Below are positions 1 through 9,100 of a DNA stretch of 64,000 bases, piece by piece (the first letter of the stretch is position 1; every line of letters starts with the position of its first letter). The stretch comes from Shewanella sp. UCD-KL21 (GTDB lineage Bacteria; Pseudomonadota; Gammaproteobacteria; Enterobacterales; Shewanellaceae): the NCBI RefSeq assembly GCF_001957135.1, contig NZ_MPHK01000010.1:1-64000 (forward strand), written 5' to 3'. The position numbers and the translations under genes were made by a program. The notes beneath the pieces were generated by a model that worked only from the letters and a program-made list of their open reading frames with translations, was not told the DNA's origin and made no database searches.

Positions 1-24
1 GCTTACCGCTTAGCTTACCGCTTA
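1..24. repeat. 12-bp tandem duplication inside the transposase remnant
   Basis: The unit GCTTACCGCTTA occurs twice head to tail (1-12 and 13-24). In the transposase reading frame the junction reads GCT TAG CTT and gives an in-frame stop at 11-13, whereas a single copy would read through (ACC GCT TAT AAT). It therefore looks like a disabling duplication, although only the right-hand side is visible because the window starts here. Confidence 0.75.
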
Positions 25-289
25 TAATCTCGTCCGTTTAGAGATGGTGGCGATAGCAAAAGAGGCAGAGGTTGCACCCACTCGAATTAGTTTTACGGCA
101 GCAATAAGTCTGATAGATACCCAATTGAGGTGGCAGGCTCTATCACCTGATGGAAAGTTGCCCGCTAAATTGAAGCAAATGCGTGCCGATATAAAACACT
201 TTATCTTGCCTGATAAAAGAAAGCACCGAACGTATCCACGTTCAGTGCTTTATATACCTAGCCGCTATCCACTTAGGTTTAAACAGTAA
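14..289 (+). pseudogene. 3' fragment of an IS4-family transposase
   Basis: The open frame from 14 to the TAA at 287-289 encodes the C-terminal end of an IS4-type transposase. The readable part begins LTAYNLVRLEM, continues with KLPAKLKQMRADIK and ends in the basic ILPDKRKHRTYPRSV region followed by a short basic tail; these patterns are typical of the last ~90 residues of InsG-like enzymes. An in-frame TAG at 11-13, made by a 12-bp duplication, separates it from whatever lies upstream. The N-terminal two-thirds with the DDE residues lies outside the window, so I cannot say whether the element is complete. The next gene starts within about 120 bp, so the element border must lie between 290 and roughly 410. 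Confidence 0.7.
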
Positions 290-411
290 TGCTTATCCGA
301 ACGGCATTACCTTGTTTAAGGCGTGTTTTTTTATGGCTGCAATTAAGGTTTACGCCATACCCCATGATTGGTAGCATCACTGCACTGCTTGTGCAAAACG
401 GATTTGTATCG

Positions 412-1233
412 ATGATAGATAAAAAACACTGGTCATTAAAAACCTTAAATGGTCCCAGCCCTTTCGAACTGGCGATAATGGTATTATCGCTTTTTTCAGT
501 CTTTATTGTGATTATGCTGACTTTCAGCAAAATTGATCCTGAAACCAGACGGGTACTATTGTTTATTGATACCAGTATCTGCCTAGTGTTTATGTCGCGC
601 TTTTTTTACGAACTGTTTAAAGCCCCAAGTAAGAAGTTTTATTTAAAACATCACTGGATTGACTTTGTCGCCAGTATCCCGGCAATTGAAGCTCTGCGTA
701 TCGCCCGTGTATTCCAAATATTACGGGTAGTCAGGTTAATTCGCGCAACCAGAACGCTCATTATTCCATTATTAAGACAAAGTAAACAAACCACCTTAGC
801 GGGATTACTGGTGGCTATGGTACTTATTTTAGCCGCAGCTTCCGTGCTAATTTTATTAGTTGAAACAGGAGCTGAAGGTGCCAACATTCAAACAGCCGAA
901 CAGGCGATTTGGTGGGCGTTAGTGACAATATCCACCGTGGGTTATGGTGATTTTTATCCAGTGAGCACCGTTGGTCATATCATTGGTGCAATTGTGATTA
1001 TTAGTGGCGTAAGTTTTTTTGGGGTTATTTCTGGTTACATGGCATCGGTTTTTGTCGCGCCAGATATCAATGAGCGTGAAGAGCGTTCTGAAAGTAATAA
1101 GCAGGATATCAAATCTGCATTAGAGCAAGCATTGGAGCGCATGGAGCAAAACCAGCAACAAATGGAAAAAAACCAGCGTCAAATGCTTGATGAAATAGCC
1201 ATTTTAAAACAGCAACTTATTGATAAGAATTAA
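412..1233 (+). CDS. Voltage-gated potassium-channel-like ion transport protein
   Basis: Inner-membrane cation channel of the six-helix voltage-gated type. Visible are several N-terminal membrane segments, an S4-like arginine ladder (RIARVFQILRVVRLIRATR), a pore helix, and the selectivity filter STVGYGDFYP between the last two helices. The tail of about 60 residues is Gln/Glu-rich with heptad character (ALERMEQNQQQMEKNQRQ) and probably forms a coiled coil for tetramer assembly. The frame is open from ATG 289, but the extra 41 residues overlap the end of the transposase remnant. ATG 412 has a CGGA about 9 nt upstream and gives a normal-length protein, so I prefer it. The native promoter may have been replaced by the insertion. 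Ion specificity for potassium is inferred from the GYG filter. Confidence 0.85.
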   Translation: MIDKKHWSLKTLNGPSPFELAIMVLSLFSVFIVIMLTFSKIDPETRRVLLFIDTSICLVFMSRFFYELFKAPSKKFYLKHHWIDFVASIPAIEALRIARVFQILRVVRLIRATRTLIIPLLRQSKQTTLAGLLVAMVLILAAASVLILLVETGAEGANIQTAEQAIWWALVTISTVGYGDFYPVSTVGHIIGAIVIISGVSFFGVISGYMASVFVAPDINEREERSESNKQDIKSALEQALERMEQNQQQMEKNQRQMLDEIAILKQQLIDKN

Positions 1234-1273
1234 CCAGCACTCACCACATTGGGAGTATTTCATCTATAACAAT

Positions 1274-1303
1274 AAGGCCTATCAACTGATAGGCCTTCTG
1301 TTT
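1274..1303. terminator. Bidirectional terminator between convergent channel gene and ygiF-like gene
   Basis: Perfect 10-bp stem: AAGGCCTATC (1274-1283), loop AACT, GATAGGCCTT (1288-1297), followed by a T-containing stretch on the plus strand and by TTATTG on the minus strand. It lies between two convergent genes. Confidence 0.8.
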
Positions 1304-1314
1304 AAATATTGAGC

Positions 1315-2796
1315 TTACCAATATGGCTGGTTTTTTAAGGCACTTTTACGAGAATGCTCCATGGCAAACAGCAAACTTGCCTCTTTATCTTCAAGCCTAC
1401 GGCCAATATCCACGTCGGTCTCTGCAGTCAGTTTAGCCAATAATTGATAACAACCTAAGGTTTGAATACCTAAAGCTAAATCTTGCCAAGGCGCTCTGAA
1501 TGCTTCGCGATCTTCAGCTTGGTAAAGCTCACCATAGGCAAAACCCACCAAGATGCTTTCATCTAAGCAATGGGCCACTTTTTGATAATCCAGACTGTTC
1601 ATTGCCGCTGTCATTGGCATTAAATCCACAATCCGCTGCCATGAATCTTGTTGTAAACGATTAGCAAACACACCCAATTCAGGGTAATCCACTAAGCGGT
1701 GAGAGCCATTAGCTGTTTTTAATAGTAAGTCCACCAACTCAAGCTGTAACTGACCATATTCCGGTTTGAGCCATAAAGTCTCGAGTGTATTGTCGGCAAC
1801 TAACTTAGTTGCGCTTGCTTTAGCTAACGCCTTTAACGGCGCTTTATCTATGGATTTACCGAACAAATTTTGACGCTCATCAATAATTAAACTGAGGCTT
1901 TGCAATGGCTCAATAAATTGTAGTTGTTGCTCTAAAACGTCAAAGTGGCTAAGCACCTGTGAATTTAATAATCCAAATTGGCTTAAGGTCAGTCGCAGCA
2001 ATCGAATACAAGCCCGCAGTTGCATCCATAATTGTGCTTGCTGCGAAATATCATCGCTATCAAGTAAGATTGATTCGATGATCTGCCAGCGCTCGATACC
2101 TGTCTCTAATAATACTTCTAAGGTTTTTGATAAACTTTTATCGCTAGGCAAGCGAATATAATCAATAGTCTTTAATGATTGCGCTTGTGAGTGACCTGAT
2201 AATAAGTAGCCGCGCTGGGCTTTGCTGGCTTTACCTAATCTCAGCGGAACATGGCGAGCAAGATCAATAGCCAGTTGAAGTAATGCGGAGGTATCACCGG
2301 CTAACAGTTCAAACTCTACTTCACAAATTGGATCGGCTTTGCCGTTAGCAAGGACATTACCGGTATCAAATGCAATCTCAACTAAACTGTCGCCAATATA
2401 AACATGCCATGATTGGCGGCTAAAATTAGTTTCAAAAATACAGCTAATTTCAGTCTGCAGCTCACTAACAAGCATGTCTTGGGGCCAAATAGTGTCAGGA
2501 AATAATGCCAGATTGGGGAAATCTTGCTCAATAGCCACATTATATTCAGGACGGGAGTGAATACCACCAACAACTTTACCCGCAGTTTTAATGGTTTGCT
2601 CGGTATACTTTTCAGTTTGACGTACCCGCAGCCCCATTAAATGTTTTCTTAATTGTAATCGGGGTGTATCAAAGTATTTATTTGATAATTGACAAGTTTC
2701 TTGTGGGGTTGCACCTTCAAGTTTATTAAGTAATTTTACTAATAAATCATGATATTGTGGCTGTAAAAACAGCTTAAGTTCTATCTCAGAATCCAT
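1315..2796 (-). CDS. ygiF: CYTH-CHAD domain inorganic triphosphatase, YgiF-like
   Basis: Predicted cytoplasmic inorganic triphosphatase. The N-terminus carries the CYTH signature EIELK (ExExK), which supplies acidic metal and phosphate ligands, and further CYTH features follow over the first ~200 residues (KYFDTP, GLRVRQ, ICEVEFEL). The C-terminal ~280 residues are helical with scattered His and Arg as in CHAD domains, which bind polyphosphate. E. coli YgiF is somewhat shorter (433 aa). The frame opens at a GTG at 2811, but ATG 2796 directly precedes the CYTH motif and has AAGAAG upstream, so I use it. It is divergent from the phosphate-uptake pair across a ~220 bp gap, which suits a role in phosphate metabolism. 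Confidence 0.85.
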   Translation of the reverse strand: MDSEIELKLFLQPQYHDLLVKLLNKLEGATPQETCQLSNKYFDTPRLQLRKHLMGLRVRQTEKYTEQTIKTAGKVVGGIHSRPEYNVAIEQDFPNLALFPDTIWPQDMLVSELQTEISCIFETNFSRQSWHVYIGDSLVEIAFDTGNVLANGKADPICEVEFELLAGDTSALLQLAIDLARHVPLRLGKASKAQRGYLLSGHSQAQSLKTIDYIRLPSDKSLSKTLEVLLETGIERWQIIESILLDSDDISQQAQLWMQLRACIRLLRLTLSQFGLLNSQVLSHFDVLEQQLQFIEPLQSLSLIIDERQNLFGKSIDKAPLKALAKASATKLVADNTLETLWLKPEYGQLQLELVDLLLKTANGSHRLVDYPELGVFANRLQQDSWQRIVDLMPMTAAMNSLDYQKVAHCLDESILVGFAYGELYQAEDREAFRAPWQDLALGIQTLGCYQLLAKLTAETDVDIGRRLEDKEASLLFAMEHSRKSALKNQPYW

Positions 2797-2823
2797 TGAC
2801 TTCTTCTTCACCTTGTCATTAAA

Positions 2824-2852
2824 TCTTCATCAATGCGTCATAATTAATTCAT
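2824..2852 (+). promoter_or_regulatory. Pho-box-like direct repeats between ygiF and the pit operon
   Basis: Three 7-mers at 11-bp spacing with AT-rich 4-bp spacers: TCTTCAT (2824), GCGTCAT (2835) and AATTCAT (2846). The PhoB box is built from CTGTCAT-like 7-mers at exactly this spacing. Only the TCAT cores match well (4-5 of 7 positions each), so this is a weak candidate supported mainly by its position between two phosphate-related transcription units. Confidence 0.3.
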
Positions 2853-3020
2853 AATGTCACATTACTGTAATAAAAATCCCTTAGGATAGCGTTACTCAGT
2901 TCTATATACTGAGTGATAATAACTGTAGATTATATTAAAAACACAGTTTCATTATGTGGACGCTTGAGGTAACATGCGCCCGCTTTTCCAAAATTGGAAT
3001 CATTAAATAGGTTAACCGCA

Positions 3021-3704
3021 ATGCCAGTAAACTCTATTTTAGGAGTGTTTGCAAAATCACCCCTTAAGCCCTTAGAACAGCATATCGACAAAGTTCATGA
3101 ATGTGCAGTACTACTAGTACCATTCTTTGACGCGACTACCTCAGGTGACTGGGACGAAGCAGTCAAAGTTCGTAAGCAAATTAGCTTATTTGAAAATGAG
3201 GCAGACACGCTAAAGCGTGAGATCCGCCTTACCCTTCCTAGTGGATTGTTTATGCCAGTAGAGCGTACTGACTTGCTTGAGTTATTAACTCAACAAGACA
3301 AAATCGCCAACAAGGCAAAAGACATCTCCGGCCGTATTATTGGTCGCCAATTAGTTTTCCCTCAACCAGTGCAAGCACCGTTTAAAGCTTACCTCAAACG
3401 TTGTTTAGATGCTGTCTCTCTTGCTAAGCAAGCAATTAACGAGCTCGATGACCTTCTCGAAACAGGTTTTAGAGGACGTGAAGTCGAATTAGTCGCCAAA
3501 ATGATCAATGAATTAGATCGTATTGAAGCTGATTCGGATGATCTGCAGATCCAAGTACGTCGCTTACTACTAAGCTTGGAAACAGATTTGAATCCTATCG
3601 ATGTCATGTTTATGTACAAGATTATCGAATGGGTTGGAGGCTTGGCTGATCTAGCTGAGCGTGTAGGCTCACGCCTAGAGCTAATGTTAGCTCGCAGTTC
3701 ATAA
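3021..3704 (+). CDS. TIGR00153 / DUF47 PhoU-like protein, Pit accessory
   Basis: All-helical PhoU-like protein of the DUF47 family, which is nearly always encoded just before a Pit phosphate permease and is thought to modulate it. The sequence has the charged helical pattern KSPLKPLEQHIDKVHECA near the start and acidic clusters such as FENEADTLKREI that resemble PhoU metal-binding motifs. ATG 3021 is chosen over the upstream frame opening at 2994 because AGG lies 9 nt before it and the family normally starts MPxNSILG. Its stop is 24 nt before pitA, so the two form an operon. Not a transporter itself; the exact biochemical role is unknown. Confidence 0.85.
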   Translation: MPVNSILGVFAKSPLKPLEQHIDKVHECAVLLVPFFDATTSGDWDEAVKVRKQISLFENEADTLKREIRLTLPSGLFMPVERTDLLELLTQQDKIANKAKDISGRIIGRQLVFPQPVQAPFKAYLKRCLDAVSLAKQAINELDDLLETGFRGREVELVAKMINELDRIEADSDDLQIQVRRLLLSLETDLNPIDVMFMYKIIEWVGGLADLAERVGSRLELMLARSS

Positions 3705-3728
3705 CTAAAAGGTTATCAAGGAAACAAC

Positions 3729-4997
3729 ATGGTTGATGTATTAGTCACCAATGGCCCTATGCTTATTGGCATTGCGGCTGTATTTGGATTTTTGATGGCA
3801 TGGGGTATTGGCGCAAACGATGTCGCTAATGCTATGGGAACCTCTGTAGGTTCTAATGCTATCACTATTAAACAAGCTATTATCATTGCAATGATTTTCG
3901 AATTCGCAGGTGCATACCTTGCGGGTGGCGAAGTGACCAGCACAATTCGTAAAGGTATTATTGACGCGAGTTATTTCGTCGACTCACCCGAATTACTGGT
4001 TTACGGCATGATAGGTTCATTACTTGCTGCTGGTATCTGGTTGGTTCTTGCCTCTGCATTAGGCTGGCCTGTATCGACAACTCACTCTATTATTGGCGCT
4101 ATTGTTGGCTTTGCCGCAGTTGGTGTCAGTGTAGATTCTGTTGAGTGGGGCAAGGTCGTTGGTATTATCGGCTCTTGGGTTGTGACTCCTGCGATATCTG
4201 GTTTCATCGCGTTTATGATCTTCCAAAGTGTTCAAAAGTTAATTTTTAATACAGATGATCCGTTAGCCAATGCTAAACGTTATGTACCTTTCTATATGGC
4301 TTTTGCAGGCTTTGTGATGTCACTTGTGACTATCACTAAAGGTTTGAAGCATGTTGGATTACACTTCTCAACTGCTGAAGCCTATGGCTTAGCTGCTATT
4401 GTTGCCGTTGTTATTGGTATTTTTGGTAAAATTATGATCGGGCGCTTAAACATGAGCACCGAAGTTAATCGCCAAACTGAATACGCTAACGTCGAAAAAG
4501 TGTTTGCCATCTTAATGGTAGTTACCGCTTGTTGTATGGCATTCGCTCACGGTTCAAACGATGTAGCTAACGCAATTGGCCCATTAGCAGCAGTAGTATC
4601 AGTTGTTAATAGCGGCGGTGAAATTGGCTCTAAAGCGGCATTAGCATGGTGGATTTTACCACTGGGTGCGGTTGGTATTGTGATGGGTCTAGCTATCTTT
4701 GGTAAGCGCGTAATGCAAACCATTGGTAAAAACATCACTCACTTAACCCCAAGCCGTGGTTTTGCAGCTGAACTTGCAGCAGCATCAACCGTGGTTATTG
4801 CATCTGGTACTGGTTTACCGATCTCGACCACTCAAACGCTTGTGGGTGCGGTTTTAGGTGTAGGTATGGCACGCGGTATTGCTGCAATTAATATCGGTGT
4901 GGTACGTAACATTGTTATTTCTTGGGTTGTTACTTTACCTGCTGGTGCGGCATTATCTATCCTGTTCTTCTTCACCATCAAAGGGGTATTTAGCTAA
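3729..4997 (+). CDS. pitA: Low-affinity inorganic phosphate transporter, Pit family
   Basis: Polytopic inner-membrane symporter that moves metal-phosphate together with protons. The internal duplication typical of PiT proteins is visible: GANDVANAMGTS near residue 27 and AHGSNDVANAIGPLAA near residue 275, each followed by a hydrophobic repeat half. Another paired motif is GWPVSTTHS with GLPISTTQT. Length (422 aa) is normal for bacterial Pit. AAGGA stands 8 nt before the ATG. It is the second gene of the DUF47-pit pair and is followed by a strong terminator. E. coli has PitA and PitB; I cannot tell which regulation applies here beyond the Pho-box-like repeats upstream. Confidence 0.93.
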   Translation: MVDVLVTNGPMLIGIAAVFGFLMAWGIGANDVANAMGTSVGSNAITIKQAIIIAMIFEFAGAYLAGGEVTSTIRKGIIDASYFVDSPELLVYGMIGSLLAAGIWLVLASALGWPVSTTHSIIGAIVGFAAVGVSVDSVEWGKVVGIIGSWVVTPAISGFIAFMIFQSVQKLIFNTDDPLANAKRYVPFYMAFAGFVMSLVTITKGLKHVGLHFSTAEAYGLAAIVAVVIGIFGKIMIGRLNMSTEVNRQTEYANVEKVFAILMVVTACCMAFAHGSNDVANAIGPLAAVVSVVNSGGEIGSKAALAWWILPLGAVGIVMGLAIFGKRVMQTIGKNITHLTPSRGFAAELAAASTVVIASGTGLPISTTQTLVGAVLGVGMARGIAAINIGVVRNIVISWVVTLPAGAALSILFFFTIKGVFS

Positions 4998-5026
4998 TAA
5001 CTTGTCAGTTATTAAGTTAACCACGC

Positions 5027-5058
5027 AAAAGCCGGTCATATTAATGTCCGGCTTTTTT
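5027..5058 (+). terminator. Rho-independent terminator after pitA
   Basis: Stem AAAAGCCGG (5027-5035) with CCGGCTTTT (5048-5056), followed by further T residues. It lies 30 bp after the pitA stop. Confidence 0.85.
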
Positions 5059-5236
5059 GTTTCAAACTGCAAATTTTCGTTAATCACAGGGCTAATTATT
5101 CGCTTCATTTAGCCAAAGCATAACGGTTTACGCATAATCCCATTAGATTAATCAGTAATATCGCTTATTTGAATAAGACTTTTGCGTTCTTCCTTGCAAT
5201 CAAGTCGCTAAATAAATAGCATGACGGGTAGTTCTA

Positions 5237-5833
5237 ATGGTATGGAAAAATAACGTGTTAAGAATGTTCACAATGGTAGTATTACTACTGATCTCAAATG
5301 GCTTAATGGCGCAACAAGCGACGCATTTCATTACCGATGATGTCGATATTTACATGCATAGTGGTCCAGGGACTCAATACCGTATTTTAGGTACCATCGA
5401 AGCAGGCCAATCAGTTACCTTATTAAACGAAAGCCAAAACGATTACAGTAAAATTCGTGATCATAAAAACCGTGAAGGTTGGGTGATTTCTGAGTTAGTT
5501 AAAAAAGGCACCGGCCTTAGAAACCGTTTGCCAATTGTTGAAGCTGAACTCGCGAAAGCCAAGCAAACGTTAGCGCAGCTAGATCAAAGCTCTGAGTCTG
5601 TAACCCAACAGCTAACGTCTGCTAACCAACAGATTTTATCTCTAGAATCAGAGCTTGCTAGCGCGTCTCAACAACGTGACCATGCGATTAAAGAATTGAA
5701 TGCGATTCAAGATAATGCCCAGTCAAGAATGTGGCAACAAGGTGCGTTAATTGCTGGATTAGGCGCCTTAATCGGTATTTTCCTAGTCTATCTACCAAGA
5801 CCACAACGTAAGAAGAAAAGCCGCTGGATGTAG
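5237..5833 (+). CDS. TIGR04211-type SH3 domain protein, YgiM-like
   Basis: Membrane-anchored envelope protein of unknown function. It has a signal peptide (MFTMVVLLLISNGLMAQQA), a bacterial SH3 domain of about 65 residues (DVDIYMHSGPGTQYRILGTIEAG, ending in GWVISELV), a long coiled coil (LAKAKQTLAQLDQSS through ELASASQQ) and one C-terminal transmembrane helix followed by a basic tail (RPQRKKKSR). This is the YgiM architecture; in E. coli ygiM lies near ygiF, and here the two are also close. ATG 5237 is the first usable start, with a weak GGG upstream. The SH3b module suggests peptidoglycan association, which is inference. Confidence 0.8.
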   Translation: MVWKNNVLRMFTMVVLLLISNGLMAQQATHFITDDVDIYMHSGPGTQYRILGTIEAGQSVTLLNESQNDYSKIRDHKNREGWVISELVKKGTGLRNRLPIVEAELAKAKQTLAQLDQSSESVTQQLTSANQQILSLESELASASQQRDHAIKELNAIQDNAQSRMWQQGALIAGLGALIGIFLVYLPRPQRKKKSRWM

Positions 5834-5865
5834 TCCTCGCTTAATTACGCGACTTATCTTATCTG

Positions 5866-5896
5866 AAAAGCCAATGCCATTGCATTGGCTTTTTTG
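5866..5896 (+). terminator. Terminator after the SH3 protein gene
   Basis: AAAAGCCAATGC (5866-5877) pairs with GCATTGGCTTTT (5882-5893), loop CATT, with a T run continuing. Confidence 0.85.
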
Positions 5897-6073
5897 TACC
5901 TGCTTTTTCAGCCTGTACTGACAACAAAAACACAACATTTACCCCTCAAAAAAGTCGCTATTTTGCCTGCAATAAGTATAAAAAACACCTAGGCTATATT
6001 TCATCATCACAACTGAACACTAAATCTTGCTCAACATCACATTTTAATCGTATACTCGCCTCGATTTCGTACA

Positions 6074-6083
6074 TTGTATACAA
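6074..6083. promoter_or_regulatory. Palindrome TTGTATACAA upstream of putA
   Basis: Perfect 10-bp palindrome about 70 bp before the putA start. This shape (TnGTATACnA) is typical of GntR-superfamily operators. This PutA lacks the ribbon-helix-helix domain and so cannot repress itself, which makes a separate regulator plausible. The regulator is not identified. Confidence 0.35.
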
Positions 6084-6109
6084 AATAAAAAATATCATAA
6101 TAAACATCT

Positions 6110-6130
6110 TGTTTACAAAATTAGTAAACA
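6110..6130. promoter_or_regulatory. Inverted repeat TGTTTAC-N7-GTAAACA just before putA
   Basis: Two perfect 7-bp arms (6110-6116 and 6124-6130) separated by 7 bp, ending about 20 bp before ATG 6152, next to the ribosome-binding site. The position suits an operator that blocks initiation or a weak mRNA hairpin. No regulator can be named from the sequence. Confidence 0.35.
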
Positions 6131-6151
6131 GCTCAAGACGGAATGAAAATT

Positions 6152-9100
6152 ATGTTCAATGCCAGTGAAGTCCTAAACGGTCATTACAATAATGCTAGCT
6201 TAGATGAGCTATTCTCAGCCATAACTAATAATTACATCGTTGATGAAGAACTGTATTTATCTGAGCTTATTAAATTAGTGCCATCGTCTGACACTGAAAT
6301 TAAGCAAGTCACCGATAAAGCCCATGAACTGGTCTTGAAAGTGCGCCAATTTGAAAAGAAAGGCCTAATGATTGGTATTGATGCTTTCTTGCAGCAATAC
6401 AGCTTAGAAACTCAAGAAGGCATTATCTTGATGTGTCTGTCTGAAGCCCTACTGCGTATCCCTGACGCAGCGACAGCGGACGCTTTAATCGAAGATAAGC
6501 TCTCAGGCGCTAAGTGGGATGCGCACTTAAATAAAAGTGATTCTGTTTTAGTTAACGCATCTACTTGGGGCTTAATGCTCACAGGTAAAATCGTTAAGTT
6601 AGATAAAAACATCGATGGCAAACCTAGTAACTTGCTAAACCGTTTAGTTAATCGTGTTGGTGAGCCGGTTATTCGCCAAGCGATGAATGCCGCCATGAAG
6701 ATTATGGGTAAACAGTTTGTGTTGGGACAAACGGTTAAAGAGGCCCTTAAAAACAGCGTTGCTAAGCGCCAGCAAGGTTACACCCACAGCTATGATATGC
6801 TCGGTGAAGCCGCGTTAACCGCTAAAGATGCTCATACGTATTACACTGAATATAGCCATGCGATTGCTCAATTAGGTGCACAAGAATACGATCAATCAAG
6901 CTCACCTCGCCCTACCATCTCAATCAAATTATCGGCGCTACATCCACGCTATGAAGTGGCCAATGAAACACGTGTACTCAGCGAATTATATGACACTGTC
7001 ATTAAGCTTATTGTACAAGCGCGCGAGCTTAACATCGGTATTTCAATCGATGCCGAAGAAATGGACCGCCTTGAATTATCCCTAAAATTATTCCAAAAAC
7101 TGTATAACGCCAACGAAACTCAAGGTTGGGGCTTACTGGGGATTGTGGTTCAAGCCTACTCAAAACGGGCCTTGCCGGTATTATGCTGGTTAACTAAGTT
7201 ATCCCGCGAGCAAGGCGATGAAATTCCTGTGAGACTAGTAAAAGGCGCTTATTGGGACAGCGAGCTTAAATGGGCTCAGCAAGCTGGCGACAGTGGCTAC
7301 CCACTTTACACTCGCAAAGCCGGCACCGATGTATCATATTTAGCCTGTGCTCGTTATTTACTTTCTGACGCCACTACAGGCGCCATATACCCGCAATTTG
7401 CCACCCATAATGCCCAAACAGTTGCCAGTATCAGTGCCATGGGCGTGAATCGTCACTATGAGTTCCAGCGCCTACATGGCATGGGTGAAGAGCTCTACGA
7501 CACTATGCTGGCTGAAAGTGGCGCTAAATCCGTGCGTATCTACGCGCCTATTGGTGCCCATAAAGATCTACTGCCTTACCTTGTAAGACGCCTGTTAGAA
7601 AACGGCGCTAATACCTCGTTTGTTCACAAATTAGTGGACCCGAAAACCCCTATCGAAAGCTTAGTGGTGCATCCATTAACCACTTTAAAAGCTTATAAAA
7701 CTTTAGCTAATAATAAAATTGTTCTGCCGGAAGATATTTTTGGCATAGAACGTAAAAACTCTAAAGGATTAAACATGAACATCATTTCTGAGTCTGCGCC
7801 ATTTTTTGCCGGCGTTGACCAATTTAACGACACCCAATGGACAGCTGGGCCATTAGTCAATGGCGAGACCTTAAGCGGCGAAACCAAAAATGTACTCAGC
7901 CCATTTGATACCACTAAAACAGTGGGCCAAGTGGCCTTTGCCAATAATCAGGCAATTGAAGCTGCATTAAGTTCTGCCCATGGCGCTTTTCATCGCTGGA
8001 GCCATACCCCCGTTGAGCAGCGCGCATCAGCACTGCAAAAACTGGCCGACTTACTTGAAGAAAACCGCGAAGAGCTAATCGCCCTATGTACCCGTGAAGC
8101 GGGTAAGAGCTTGCAAGATGGCATTGATGAAGTCCGTGAAGCGGTGGATTTTTGTCGCTACTATGCTATTCAAGCCAAGAAAATGATGGCAGCGCCAACC
8201 TTGCTTCCTGGCCCAACGGGTGAATTAAACGAATTATTCATTCAAGGTCGCGGCATCTTTGTTTGTATTAGCCCTTGGAACTTCCCATTAGCGATTTTCT
8301 TAGGTCAAGTTACTGCGGCACTCGCTGCTGGTAATACCGTGATTGCCAAACCTGCAGAGCAAACTTCATTAGTGGGCTACCGCGCAGTGCAATTAGCCCA
8401 TGAAGCGGGTATTCCTGTTGATGTACTGCAGTTTTTACCGGGTACTGGCGCTACCGTTGGCGCAGCAATCACCGCTGATGAACGCATTGGCGGTGTGTGC
8501 TTTACTGGTTCAACCGGCACTGCCAAATTAATTAACCGCACATTAGCTAATCGTGAAGGCGCTATTATTCCGCTCATCGCTGAAACTGGCGGTCAAAATG
8601 CAATGATTGTTGACTCAACCTCACAAGCTGAACAAGTGGTTGCAGATGTGGTCTCATCATCATTTACCAGTGCTGGTCAGCGCTGCTCGGCATTACGAGT
8701 ACTGTTCTTACAAGAAGATATTGCCGATCGCGTATTAGATGTGATGCAAGGCGCGATGGAAGAGCTCAGTATTGGTAACCCAAGCTTTGTTCAAACTGAC
8801 GTTGGCCCTGTGATTGATGCCACTGCAAAAGCTAACTTAAACGCCCATATTGATCATATCTCGCAAGTAGGCAAGTTAATTAAGAAAATCGACTTACCTG
8901 CAGGCACTGAAAATGGCCACTTTGTGTCGCCAACAGCGGTAGAAATTGATTCTATCAAAGTACTTGAGAAAGAACATTTCGGGCCAATTTTGCACGTTAT
9001 TCGCTATAAAGCCGCAAATTTAGCTGCTGTTATTGACGAGATAAACAGCACTGGCTTTGGTCTTACTTTAGGGATTCATAGCCGCAATGAAGGCCATGCG

